A stretch of 15,314 nucleotides of DNA from an uncultured Arenimonas sp. (GCA_946480565.1 CAMLKR010000044.1:1-15314); one strand, 5' to 3'; numbered from the stretch's first letter, positions 1 to 8,804 are shown. Numbers and translations: made by a program. The notes: generated by a model from the letters alone, not told the origin.

Positions 1-1540
1 CCTTGTCCTCGAAGGCCTTGAGCTCCTCGGTGATGTAGCGCTCGGCGCCGGTCAGGGTCTGGCGGCGCGTGTAGTGGGTCGGCGCGCGTTCGGACTGGCC
101 CTTGCTGATCTCGATGAAATAGCCGTGGACCCGGTTGTAGCCGACCTTCAGGGTGGCGATGCCGGTGGCGGCGCGCTCGCGCGCCTCCAGGTCGACCAGG
201 AACTGGTCGGCGTTGGTCGAAAGCACGCGCAGCTCGTCCAGTTCCGCGTCGAAGCCTTCGGCGATGACGCCGCCGTCGCGCAGCAGCACCGGGGGCTGCG
301 GCACCACCGCCCGGGCGAGCAGCGCGGCGCATTCGCCGTGCTCGCCCAGCTCGGCGGCCAGGGCCTGCAGGCGCGGCGAATCCAGCGGCGCCAGCAGGAC
401 GCGCAGGTCAGGCAGCATGGCCAGGCCGTCGCGCAGCGTGGACAGGTCGCGCGGCCGGGCCGAACGCAGCGCGATGCGAGAGAGGATGCGTTCGACGTCG
501 CCCAGGCCGCGGAAACGTTCGCGCAGCGGCTCGTGGGCGGCGGACTCGATGAAGGTGGCGACCGCGTGGTGGCGTTCGCCCAGCACGCGGCGGTCGCGCA
601 GGGGGCGGTTGAGCCAGCGTCGCAGCAGGCGTCCGCCCATGGGGCTGATGCTGGCGTCGAGCACACCCAGCAGGGTGTGTTCGATCCGGCCGTCCGTGCG
701 GCTGTCGAGTTCCAGGTGGCGGCGCGTGGCGGCGTTGATGGCGATGCCGTCGTCGGCGGACTCGAAGGCGATCGCGGTCAGGTGCGGCAGTCGCTGTTTC
801 TGGGTTTCCTCGACGTAGGCGAGCAGGGCGCCCGCGGCGCCGACCGCCAGCGGCTTGTCCTCCAGGCCGAAGCCGCTGAGGTCGTGCAGCTGGAAGAAGC
901 GCAGCAGCTGGCGGCGGCAGGCGTCGCTGTCGAACCCCCAGGGTGGACGGCGGCGCAAGCCGGTCAGGCTGGCGAGGAAGGGCGGCCAGCCGTCCTCGTC
1001 CGGAAGCAGGATCTCGGCCGGGTCCAGGCGCGCCAGTTCGGCGGCCAGTTGGTCCTCGCTGGCGATTTCGGACACCAGGAAGCGTCCTCCGGCCAGGTCG
1101 GCCCAGGCCAGGCCGAAGCCGGCGCGGCCGCGGGAAACGGCCAGCAGCAGGGTATCGCGGCGCTCCTGCAGCAGGGCCTCGTCGGTGACCGTTCCCGGCG
1201 TGACGATGCGCACCACCTTGCGCTCCACCAGGCCCTTGGCCAGCGCCGGGTCGCCGATCTGTTCGCAGATCGCCACCGATTCGCCGAGCGCGACAAGGCG
1301 CGCCAGATACCCTTCCATCGCGTGAACCGGCACGCCCGCCATCGGGATCGGCGCGCCCGCGGAGGCGCCGCGCTGGGTCAGCGTGATGTCGAGCAGGCGC
1401 GCCGCCTTGCGGGCGTCGTCGTAGAACAGCTCGTAGAAGTCGCCCATCCGGAAGAACAGCAGGATGTCCGGGTGCTCCGCCTTGGCGGCGAAGAACTGCT
1501 TCATCAGCGGGGTGTGCTGGGCGTGGTCCGAGGCTGACAT
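1..1540 (-). CDS. mutS: DNA mismatch repair protein MutS (5' part, runs off the left edge)
   Basis: MutS recognises base mismatches and small loops after replication and recruits MutL. The reading frame is open on the minus strand from the ATG at 1540-1538 to the window edge, giving about the first 513 of the roughly 850-870 residues usual for the family. The N-terminal mismatch-recognition domain shows MGDFYELF at residues 32-39, with the conserved Phe35 and Glu37 that read the mismatch. The connector and lever domains follow, including [16 protein letters not shown] and [13 protein letters not shown], and the visible end (THYTRRQTL, then [15 protein letters not shown]) lies in the lever/clamp region. 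The ATPase domain is outside the window. The start was chosen because family similarity begins there; no good Shine-Dalgarno sequence precedes it. It is divergent from cinA across 41 bp. No frameshift is seen. Confidence 0.97.
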   Translation of the reverse strand, partial: MSASDHAQHTPLMKQFFAAKAEHPDILLFFRMGDFYELFYDDARKAARLLDITLTQRGASAGAPIPMAGVPVHAMEGYLARLVALGESVAICEQIGDPALAKGLVERKVVRIVTPGTVTDEALLQERRDTLLLAVSRGRAGFGLAWADLAGGRFLVSEIASEDQLAAELARLDPAEILLPDEDGWPPFLASLTGLRRRPPWGFDSDACRRQLLRFFQLHDLSGFGLEDKPLAVGAAGALLAYVEETQKQRLPHLTAIAFESADDGIAINAATRRHLELDSRTDGRIEHTLLGVLDASISPMGGRLLRRWLNRPLRDRRVLGERHHAVATFIESAAHEPLRERFRGLGDVERILSRIALRSARPRDLSTLRDGLAMLPDLRVLLAPLDSPRLQALAAELGEHGECAALLARAVVPQPPVLLRDGGVIAEGFDAELDELRVLSTNADQFLVDLEARERAATGIATLKVGYNRVHGYFIEISKGQSERAPTHYTRRQTLTGAERYITEELKAFEDK

Positions 1541-1544
1541 CCGG

Positions 1545-1572
1545 ATGGCAATGGCGGGGACGGCCTTATAGT
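1545..1572 (+). promoter_or_regulatory. Putative cinA promoter
   Basis: ATGGCA (1545-1550, four of six matches to the -35 consensus) and TATAGT (1567-1572, five of six to the -10) are separated by 16 bp. The predicted transcription start falls at about 1579, within a few bases of the ATG at 1582, so the mRNA would be leaderless or nearly so. A GCGGCC stretch (1576-1581) fills the discriminator and start region. Confidence 0.5.
1565..1570 (-). promoter_or_regulatory. Putative mutS -10 element
   Basis: Read on the minus strand the hexamer is TATAAG, five of six matches to the sigma-70 -10 consensus. Transcription would start about 18 bases before the mutS ATG. I see no convincing -35. It overlaps the plus-strand TATAGT assigned to cinA. 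Confidence 0.45.
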
Positions 1573-1581
1573 CTAGCGGCC

Positions 1582-2088
1582 ATGGACGCCCATGCCCTTC
1601 CCGATGACGACGCATTGCATGCCCTGGCCGAACAGGTGGGCGCCGCGCTGCAGGCACGCCACCTGATGCTGGCCACCGCCGAAAGCTGCACCGGCGGCTG
1701 GATCGCCAAGATGATCACGGACATCCCGGGCTGCTCGGCCTGGTTCGACTGCGGCATGGCGGCCTACAGCTACGAGGCCAAGCAGGCCCTGCTCGGCGTG
1801 CGGCCGGAGACCCTGACCGAACACGGTGCCGTCAGCCGCGAAACGGTGATGGAAATGGTCTCGGGCGCCCTGGTGACGTCGGGCGCCAGCATCGCCGTCG
1901 CGGTGACCGGCATCGCCGGCCCCACCGGCGGCACCGAGGACAAGCCGGTCGGCACGGTCTGGATCGGGTGGAAGCGGCGCGGCGGCTATCCCCGCGCCGA
2001 GGTGTTCCACTTCGATGGCGACCGCGAGGCGGTGCGCCGGCAGACCGTGGCCGCCTCGCTCCGCGGCCTGCTCGCCCTGGCGGCCTGA
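1582..2088 (+). CDS. cinA: Stand-alone CinA C-terminal family protein / nicotinamide-nucleotide amidohydrolase (PncC)
   Basis: 168 residues. It matches the CinA-C (PncC) domain, which deamidates nicotinamide mononucleotide to nicotinate mononucleotide and so recycles NAD breakdown products, including NMN released by NAD-dependent DNA ligase. The signature AESCTGG (residues 33-39) carries the presumed nucleophile Ser35. The YSYEAK segment that follows includes Lys67, in the position of the catalytic lysine. A conserved [22 protein letters not shown] block closes the active site. The N-terminal molybdopterin-binding-like (COG1058) domain of two-domain CinA proteins is absent, as in the short proteobacterial form. 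No Shine-Dalgarno sequence precedes the start. The stop lies 55 bp before lexA, which has its own promoter. The family is clear; the enzymatic role is inferred from it. Confidence 0.93.
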   Translation: MDAHALPDDDALHALAEQVGAALQARHLMLATAESCTGGWIAKMITDIPGCSAWFDCGMAAYSYEAKQALLGVRPETLTEHGAVSRETVMEMVSGALVTSGASIAVAVTGIAGPTGGTEDKPVGTVWIGWKRRGGYPRAEVFHFDGDREAVRRQTVAASLRGLLALAA

Positions 2089-2104
2089 TCACCGAAAAGA
2101 AGGC

Positions 2105-2135
2105 TTGACAGCCCCGGGCGGTTCGTTAGTAGTAT
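2105..2135 (+). promoter_or_regulatory. lexA promoter
   Basis: A perfect -35 TTGACA lies at 2105-2110. The best -10 is TAGTAT (2130-2135, 19 bp spacing, four of six matches), which falls inside the LexA operator, so a bound repressor would block RNA polymerase directly. The predicted start is at or just before the lexA ATG at 2144. Confidence 0.7.
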
Positions 2136-2144
2136 TACTACTAA
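2126..2144. promoter_or_regulatory. LexA operator (SOS box, Xanthomonas type)
   Basis: TTAGTAGTATTACTACTAA is a perfect 19-bp palindrome centred on 2135. It fits the TTAG-N6-TACTA pattern described for LexA sites in Xylella and Xanthomonas, and differs from the enterobacterial CTGT-N8-ACAG box. Its last base is the A of the lexA ATG. It indicates autoregulation of lexA. Confidence 0.93.
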
Positions 2145-2773
2145 TGGACATCACCGAAACCCAGCAGGCCATCCTGGCCATGATCGCCGAACGCATCGAC
2201 GCCGACGGCGTGCCGCCGTCCCAGGTCGAGATCGCCCATGCCTTCGGCTTCAAGGGCGTGCGCGCGGCCCAGTACCACCTCGAGGCCCTGGAGCAGGCGG
2301 GCGCCATCCGGCGCGTGCCCGGACAGGCCCGTGGCATCCGCCTGGTGTCGTCCCCGGCCGCCGACCTCGTCCCGGCGGCCGGGGACGATCCCCTTCGGTT
2401 GCCGATCCTCGGCCAGGTCGCCGCCGGCCTGCCGATCGGCGCCGACGCCGGGGTGCAGGACATGGTCCTGCTCGACCGCGTCTTCTTCTCGCCGGCGCCC
2501 GATTACCTGCTGAGGGTGAAGGGCGACTCCATGCGCGACGAAGGCATCCTTTCCGGCGACCTGATCGGCGTGCACCGCACCCGCGACGCCCGCAGCGGCC
2601 AGATCGTCGTCGCCCGCATTGATGAGGAAATCACAGTGAAACTGCTCAAGATCGGCAAGGACGGCATCCGTCTGCTGCCGCGCAACCCGGATTACGCACC
2701 CATCGTCGTCAAGCCCGACCAGGACTTCGCGATCGAAGGCCTGTATTGCGGCCTCGTCAGGCCGAACCGTTGA
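2144..2773 (+). CDS. lexA: LexA repressor / SOS regulator
   Basis: 209 residues. LexA represses DNA-damage genes and cleaves itself when it meets RecA filaments. The N-terminal winged-helix DNA-binding domain (about 1-68) includes the recognition segment [21 protein letters not shown] short Ala/Pro-rich linker (about 70-84) leads to the cleavage site Ala94-Gly95 in QVAAGLP. The peptidase domain carries Ser129 in KGDSM and Lys166 in ITVKLLK, the Ser-Lys dyad, so self-cleavage should be intact. The reading frame extends upstream through cinA, but the true start is the ATG at 2144. Similarity starts there, and the operator and promoter lie immediately before it. No Shine-Dalgarno sequence is present because the operator occupies that space. 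recA follows after 182 bp. Confidence 0.97.
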   Translation: MDITETQQAILAMIAERIDADGVPPSQVEIAHAFGFKGVRAAQYHLEALEQAGAIRRVPGQARGIRLVSSPAADLVPAAGDDPLRLPILGQVAAGLPIGADAGVQDMVLLDRVFFSPAPDYLLRVKGDSMRDEGILSGDLIGVHRTRDARSGQIVVARIDEEITVKLLKIGKDGIRLLPRNPDYAPIVVKPDQDFAIEGLYCGLVRPNR

Positions 2774-2886
2774 GTTTCGGCCGGAAGAAGTCGCCGCCGA
2801 AGAAGTCCCTTTCCCTACAGCGCACCGAAGCGGAATCGGCTGCCGCGGGGGAGGGGAAAGACGCAGATTCAAGGCCGTCGGAACGT

Positions 2887-2918
2887 TCTCAGCCCGTGAG
2901 ACCACCTCCGGCTAACCT
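2887..2918 (+). promoter_or_regulatory. Possible recA promoter region with an inverted repeat
   Basis: TAACCT (2913-2918) is a weak -10 candidate that would give a leader of about 30 bases before recA. Immediately upstream, where a -35 would be, is the inverted repeat TCTCA-N5-TGAGA (2887-2901), flanked by the palindrome GAACGTTC (2881-2888). No clear -35 is visible. No copy of the TTAG/TACTA operator is present between 2774 and 2955. Confidence 0.3.
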
Positions 2919-2955
2919 GGCGCCCACTGAAATCAGAACCCCGAGGAGCAACCCG

Positions 2956-3988
<1,033 letters not shown>

Positions 3989-3990
<2 letters not shown>

Positions 3991-4002
3991 GCCCAAGGGC
4001 TC
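3989..4002 (+). terminator. Small hairpin between recA and recX (possible attenuator)
   Basis: GAGCC-CAAG-GGCTC forms a 5-bp stem with a four-base loop that starts inside the recA stop codon. No T-run follows, so it is unlikely to be a full terminator. A leaky hairpin limiting recX expression is known in E. coli at the same place. Confidence 0.25.
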
Positions 4003-4015
4003 GGGCAGGGCAGTC

Positions 4016-4495
4016 ATGCCAGACAGGGATCCCTCCGGGCGAAGCCCGCCCGATCCGCAGCAGAAGGCGATGGAGTTGCTGGTCCGGCGGGAACATTCCC
4101 GCCGGGACCTCAAGCGCAAGCTGGGCCTGAAAGGTATCGACCCCGCGGCGGCCGAGGCCGTGGTTGAGAAACTCGCCGGCCTGGGTTACCAGGACGACGG
4201 CCGCTTCGGGTCGGCCTTTGCGCGGGACCGGGCGGCGGCGGGTTACGGGCCGCAGCGCATCCGGCAGGAGCTGGCGGGGCATGGACTGGACCGGGAGCAG
4301 GTCGAAGCCGCCCTGGAAGCCTGCGAAGCGGACTGGCCGGCCCGCGCGCAGGCGTTGGTGGAAAAACGGTTCCGGCCGTCGGAACTGGATGACCCTGTCC
4401 GGCGCCGCAAGGCCGTGGACTTCCTGCTGCGACGGGGATTCGACCAGGCCAGCGCCTGGTCGGCGGTGCGTCATCGTCCCGACGACGAGGACTGA
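4016..4495 (+). CDS. recX: Regulatory protein RecX
   Basis: 159 residues, within the usual size range. RecX binds RecA filaments and limits their growth and ATPase/co-protease activity. It is an all-alpha protein of repeated three-helix units with no catalytic residues. Visible family features are the N-terminal AMELLVRREHSRRDLKRKL helix pair, the central GYQDDGRFGSAFARDRAAAGYGPQRIRQEL block, and the C-terminal KAVDFLLRRGFDQASAW repeat. The gene lies 25 bp after recA, the classic arrangement. Co-transcription with recA is likely because no promoter is seen in the gap. A modest AGGG at 4007-4010 precedes the ATG at 4016 by five bases. Confidence 0.95.
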   Translation: MPDRDPSGRSPPDPQQKAMELLVRREHSRRDLKRKLGLKGIDPAAAEAVVEKLAGLGYQDDGRFGSAFARDRAAAGYGPQRIRQELAGHGLDREQVEAALEACEADWPARAQALVEKRFRPSELDDPVRRRKAVDFLLRRGFDQASAWSAVRHRPDDED

Positions 4496-4523
4496 ACCGG
4501 GCCGCCGGAACCCGGGCCCGTGC

Positions 4524-4532
4524 TGCTAATCT
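4524..4532 (+). promoter_or_regulatory. Weak candidate alaS promoter (-10)
   Basis: An extended -10-like TGCTAATCT is followed by about 105 bases of leader before alaS. No good -35 is visible. The TAANCT form recurs before recA (TAACCT, 2913) and lon (TAACCT, 12290). Confidence 0.3.
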
Positions 4533-4565
4533 TGGCGGTCTCGCCGGTTTGATTGCGAGCTCCAG

Positions 4566-4592
4566 GGCCCGCCCCCATCGTAGGGGCAGGCC
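4566..4592 (+). promoter_or_regulatory. Strong hairpin in the alaS leader
   Basis: GGCC-C-GCCCC, a seven-base loop, then GGGGC-A-GGCC: nine base pairs interrupted by one C/A mismatch. No T-run follows, so it does not look like a terminator. It could be an RNA control element or a DNA-level palindrome for autoregulation. Confidence 0.4.
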
Positions 4593-4645
4593 GGGGCATC
4601 GCCTCGCCGTCCCCGAACACCCGGATTCCAGAGCCGCAGCCGTCC

Positions 4646-7309
<2,664 letters not shown>

Positions 7310-7322
7310 TCCGATCCGTGCG

Positions 7323-7338
7323 GGGGCGTTTGCGCCCC
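7323..7338 (+). terminator. Possible alaS terminator hairpin
   Basis: GGGGCG-TTTG-CGCCCC, a 6-bp stem 13 bases after the alaS stop, extendable by 2 bp around a bulged G. No real T-run follows, so termination is uncertain. Confidence 0.35.
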
Positions 7339-7365
7339 GCGTTGCCCCGAACTACCATCGGGCCA

Positions 7366-7383
7366 GGCCGCTATCCTGCGGCC
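7366..7383 (+). promoter_or_regulatory. Candidate csrA -10 inside a perfect inverted repeat
   Basis: GGCCGC (7366-7371), TATCCT (7372-7377), GCGGCC (7378-7383). The hexamer matches four of six -10 positions and would start transcription near 7384, about 62 bases before csrA. The -35 is not clear. The flanking 6-bp arms are perfectly complementary and could be a regulator site. Confidence 0.4.
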
Positions 7384-7389
7384 GGGGAA

Positions 7390-7414
7390 CCGCGCAGGCG
7401 CATTCGCCGCGCGG
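7390..7414 (+). promoter_or_regulatory. Stable hairpin in the csrA 5' leader
   Basis: CCGCGC-A-GGCG, loop CATT, CGCC-GCGCGG: ten base pairs with one bulged A. It ends one base before the second hairpin, which carries the GGA site. Confidence 0.55.
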
Positions 7415-7415
7415 G

Positions 7416-7440
7416 CCGGTGCAAGGACGTATCGGGAGGA
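7416..7440 (+). promoter_or_regulatory. Two CsrA binding sites covering the csrA ribosome binding site
   Basis: GTGCAAGGACGT (7419-7430) matches the CsrA consensus RUACARGGAUGU at 10 of 12 positions. Its GGA lies in the ten-base loop of a CCGGT/ATCGG hairpin (7416-7435). A second GGA (7438-7440) is part of the Shine-Dalgarno sequence GGGAGGA (7434-7440), five bases before the ATG. Spacing between the two GGAs is 13 bases from start to start, suitable for one CsrA dimer. The sites are seen in the sequence; repression is inferred. Confidence 0.7.
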
Positions 7441-7445
7441 AAACT

Positions 7446-7661
7446 ATGCTGATTCTGACGCGAAGGGTGGGAGAGACCCTGATGATCGGCGACTCGGTCA
7501 CGGTTACCGTGCTGGGCGTCAAGGGCAACCAGGTGCGCATCGGCATCACCGCGCCCAAGGACGTGGCGGTGCATCGCGAGGAGATCTTCCAGCGCATCCA
7601 GAAGGATGACGCGGCGGCTCCCGGCGAAACCGGCGCCCTGGGTTTACCGAAGGCGGACTAA
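7446..7661 (+). CDS. csrA: Carbon storage regulator CsrA (RsmA), RNA-binding translational regulator
   Basis: 71 residues. CsrA is a small dimeric beta-sheet protein that binds GGA motifs in mRNA leaders and controls translation and stability of mRNAs for metabolism, motility, biofilm and virulence. The N-terminal [16 protein letters not shown] is canonical, with Leu4 and Arg6/Arg7 in the RNA-binding face. The [13 protein letters not shown] helix carries Arg44, the other essential RNA contact. The C-terminal tail after residue 54 is slightly longer than the 61-residue E. coli protein, as in Xanthomonas RsmA. A strong GGGAGGA Shine-Dalgarno sequence sets the start. It lies between alaS and a tRNA-Ser gene, a common neighbourhood in gammaproteobacteria. 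The leader suggests negative autoregulation. Confidence 0.97.
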   Translation: MLILTRRVGETLMIGDSVTVTVLGVKGNQVRIGITAPKDVAVHREEIFQRIQKDDAAAPGETGALGLPKAD

Positions 7662-7672
7662 GCGGCTATCCT
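7643..7672 (+). promoter_or_regulatory. Putative tRNA-Ser promoter
   Basis: TTTACC (7643-7648, four of six) and TATCCT (7667-7672, four of six) are 18 bp apart and overlap the end of csrA. The start would be near 7679, leaving a 5' leader of about 38 bases before the tRNA. GCGGCC follows two bases after the -10. Read-through from csrA is also possible, as no terminator lies between. Confidence 0.4.
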
Positions 7673-7716
7673 ATGCGGCCGGTTTGGCTCGAAAGGGCGG
7701 GCCGGGACCAGTATCC

Positions 7717-7809
7717 GGAGTGATGCCCGAGAGGCCGAAGGGGCTCCCCTGCTAAGGGAGTATGGGGTCAAAAGCTCCATCGAGGGTTCGAATCCCTCTC
7801 ACTCCGCCA
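7717..7809 (+). tRNA. tRNA-Ser (anticodon GCT)
   Basis: 93 bases including the encoded CCA. Acceptor arms GGAGTGA and TCACTCC pair perfectly with discriminator G. The anticodon stem CTCCC/GGGAG encloses loop CTGCTAA, giving anticodon GCT for AGC/AGU. A long variable arm of the class II type is present, and the T-loop is GGTTCGAATCC. An intrinsic terminator follows 11 bases later. Confidence 0.97.
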
Positions 7810-7820
7810 GATCCGGAAAG

Positions 7821-7844
7821 CGCCGCCGAAAGGCGGCGTTTTTT
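7821..7844 (+). terminator. Intrinsic terminator after tRNA-Ser
   Basis: CGCCGCC-GAAA-GGCGGCG followed by six T: a 7-bp GC-only stem with a GNRA tetraloop. A-rich bases precede the stem. Confidence 0.95.
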
Positions 7845-7911
7845 CCGAAGAGGCGAGGACTGCTGGAAAGGTGTGCTTGGGTGGGCGTCGCAAGAAGTTG
7901 TCGAACTGATA

Positions 7912-7940
7912 TTGACGGCTTCCGCATCGTCCCCCATAAT
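7912..7940 (+). promoter_or_regulatory. Promoter of tRNA-Arg(ACG)
   Basis: TTGACG (7912-7917, five of six) and CATAAT (7935-7940, five of six) with the ideal 17-bp spacing. The predicted start near 7947 is only about five bases before the mature tRNA. Confidence 0.85.
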
Positions 7941-7951
7941 TTCGCTTCTGC

Positions 7952-8028
7952 GCGCCCGTAGCTCAGCTGGATAGAGCACCAGGCTACGAACTTGGTGGTC
8001 GGGAGTTCGAATCTCTCCGGGCGCGCCA
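7952..8028 (+). tRNA. tRNA-Arg (anticodon ACG)
   Basis: 77 bases with encoded CCA. Acceptor GCGCCCG/CGGGCGC with discriminator G. Anticodon stem CCAGG/CTTGG (one G-T pair), loop CTACGAA, anticodon ACG, whose first base is normally converted to inosine by TadA to read CGU/CGC/CGA. It has its own promoter and terminator, so it is a single-gene unit. Its 5' half is nearly identical to the tRNA-Arg(TCT) gene at 8311. Confidence 0.97.
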
Positions 8029-8044
8029 CTAATCGCAAGCAGAC

Positions 8045-8066
8045 AGGGTGCTTCGGCACCCTTTTT
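8045..8066 (+). terminator. Intrinsic terminator after tRNA-Arg(ACG)
   Basis: AGGGTGC-TTCG-GCACCCT, a 7-bp stem with a UUCG tetraloop, followed by a T-run to 8066. Confidence 0.95.
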
Positions 8067-8093
8067 GTTCGGCGGAACCGGTCCAGGGCGCAT

Positions 8094-8123
8094 TTGCGCC
8101 TGCGCCCGGCCCCGCCGTAGAGT
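8094..8123 (+). promoter_or_regulatory. Putative tRNA-Pro promoter
   Basis: TTGCGC (8094-8099) and TAGAGT (8118-8123) with 18 bp spacing, a moderate match. The terminator just upstream means tRNA-Pro needs its own promoter, and this is the best candidate in the 98-bp gap. Confidence 0.4.
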
Positions 8124-8164
8124 GGAACCCTTCGGCGGGCCGTTACGGTCGCCGGGCTTCAAGC

Positions 8165-8241
8165 CGGGGTATAGCTCAGCCTGGTAGAGCGCCAGCTTTG
8201 GGAGCTGGATGTCGTGGGTTCGAATCCCTCTGCCCCGACCA
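8165..8241 (+). tRNA. tRNA-Pro (anticodon TGG)
   Basis: 77 bases with encoded CCA. Acceptor CGGGGTA/TGCCCCG begins with the C typical of tRNA-Pro, with one T-G pair. Anticodon stem CCAGC/GCTGG, loop TTTGGGA, anticodon TGG. Discriminator A. No terminator is seen before the next tRNA, so read-through is possible. Confidence 0.96.
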
Positions 8242-8291
8242 GGCTGTGCCGTTCCCAGGATCTGCACCCCGCATGGAAGCGGACGGATGCG

Positions 8292-8308
8292 GCCGGTATC
8301 ATCCCGGC
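8292..8308 (+). promoter_or_regulatory. Candidate promoter of tRNA-Arg(TCT): -10 within an inverted repeat
   Basis: TATCAT (8297-8302, five of six -10 matches) sits in the loop of GCCGG (8292-8296) and CCGGC (8304-8308). The -35 is weak (TGGAAG, 8274-8279, 17 bp spacing). The predicted start is only about two bases before the tRNA. Confidence 0.45.
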
Positions 8309-8310
8309 AG

Positions 8311-8387
8311 GCGCCCGTAGCTCAATCGGATAGAGCACCGGCCTTCTAAGCCGGCGGTTGCAGGTTCGATTCCTGCCGGGCGCGCCA
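8311..8387 (+). tRNA. tRNA-Arg (anticodon TCT)
   Basis: 77 bases with encoded CCA. Acceptor GCGCCCG/CGGGCGC, discriminator G. Anticodon stem CCGGC/GCCGG, loop CTTCTAA, anticodon TCT for the rare AGA/AGG codons. The tRNA-His gene follows after 36 bp without a terminator, so the two probably form one transcript. Confidence 0.97.
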
Positions 8388-8423
8388 GGCAGGGGGGGCA
8401 GGAGCCGTTTCAGGTCACAATGT

Positions 8424-8501
8424 GGTGGATGTAGCTCAGTCGGTTAGAGCATCGGATTGTGATTCCGAGGGTCGCGGGTTCGAATCCCGTCTTCCACCCC
8501 A
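8424..8501 (+). tRNA. tRNA-His (anticodon GTG)
   Basis: 78 bases counting the encoded extra 5' G (position -1, at 8424) that HisRS requires, opposite discriminator C at 8498. CCA is encoded. Anticodon stem TCGGA/TCCGA, loop TTGTGAT, anticodon GTG. The acceptor stem GTGGATG/CTTCCAC pairs except for a T-T mismatch at position 6-67. Confidence 0.95.
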
Positions 8502-8525
8502 GTTCCAGCCAGTCAAATGATGCGG

Positions 8526-8531
8526 CATAAT
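8526..8531 (+). promoter_or_regulatory. Putative -10 for tRNA-Lys/tRNA-Leu
   Basis: CATAAT matches five of six -10 positions, the same hexamer as in the tRNA-Arg(ACG) promoter. No good -35 is visible. The start would be near 8538, 27 bases before tRNA-Lys. Confidence 0.45.
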
Positions 8532-8564
8532 GTCGCGTCGCAGCCGCTTCGGCGGGAAGATTAC

Positions 8565-8640
8565 GGGCCGTTAGCTCAGTTGGTAGAGCAGTTGACTCTT
8601 AATCAATAGGTCGAAGGTTCGAATCCTTCACGGCCCACCA
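8565..8640 (+). tRNA. tRNA-Lys (anticodon CTT)
   Basis: 76 bases with encoded CCA. Acceptor GGGCCGT/ACGGCCC, discriminator A. Anticodon stem GTTGA/TCAAT (one G-T pair), loop CTCTTAA, anticodon CTT, specific for AAG, the dominant lysine codon in this GC-rich DNA. tRNA-Leu follows after 32 bp with no terminator, so they are probably co-transcribed. Confidence 0.96.
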
Positions 8641-8672
8641 TCTTCCCGATTGAATCGTCACCGCGCGGCGTT

Positions 8673-8757
8673 GCGAAAGTGGCGGAACTGGTAGACGCGC
8701 TGGATTTAGGTTCCAGTGGGGCAACCCGTGAGAGTTCGAGTCTCTCCTTTCGCACCA
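8673..8757 (+). tRNA. tRNA-Leu (anticodon TAG)
   Basis: 85 bases with encoded CCA. Acceptor GCGAAAG/CTTTCGC, discriminator A. Anticodon stem CTGGA/TCCAG, loop TTTAGGT, anticodon TAG for CUN codons. A class II long variable arm is present. A terminator begins 15 bases later. Confidence 0.97.
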
Positions 8758-8771
8758 TCCGGCAACGGAGG

Positions 8772-8804
8772 CGCGGGGATGAGCCGGGGCTCCGCGGGTT
8801 TTTT
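8772..8804 (+). terminator. Intrinsic terminator at the end of the tRNA cluster
   Basis: CGCGGGG, an eleven-base loop, CTCCGCG (7 bp with one G-T pair), then GG and six T. An alternative inner GAGC/GCTC helix exists in the loop. Termination may be incomplete, with read-through into tig. Confidence 0.8.

Noticed and set aside
74..1537. A 487-residue plus-strand open frame opposite mutS
   Set aside because: The minus strand encodes clear MutS domains across the same region; the plus-strand product is His/Arg/Gln-rich shadow sequence.
2746..2955. A 70-residue N-terminal extension of RecA
   Set aside because: The frame is open by chance. Similarity and a good GAGGAG Shine-Dalgarno sequence point to the ATG at 2956.
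4498..4520. Terminator after recX
   Set aside because: CGGGCC and GGCCCG can pair over an eleven-base loop, but no T-run follows and GC-rich chance pairing is likely.
4553..4645. A 31-residue N-terminal extension of AlaRS
   Set aside because: The sequence does not resemble AlaRS and includes the leader hairpin. Family similarity starts at the ATG at 4646.
4496..4645. T-box riboswitch in the alaS leader
   Set aside because: No T-box sequence, specifier hairpin or terminator/antiterminator pair is visible, and T-boxes are not expected in gammaproteobacteria.
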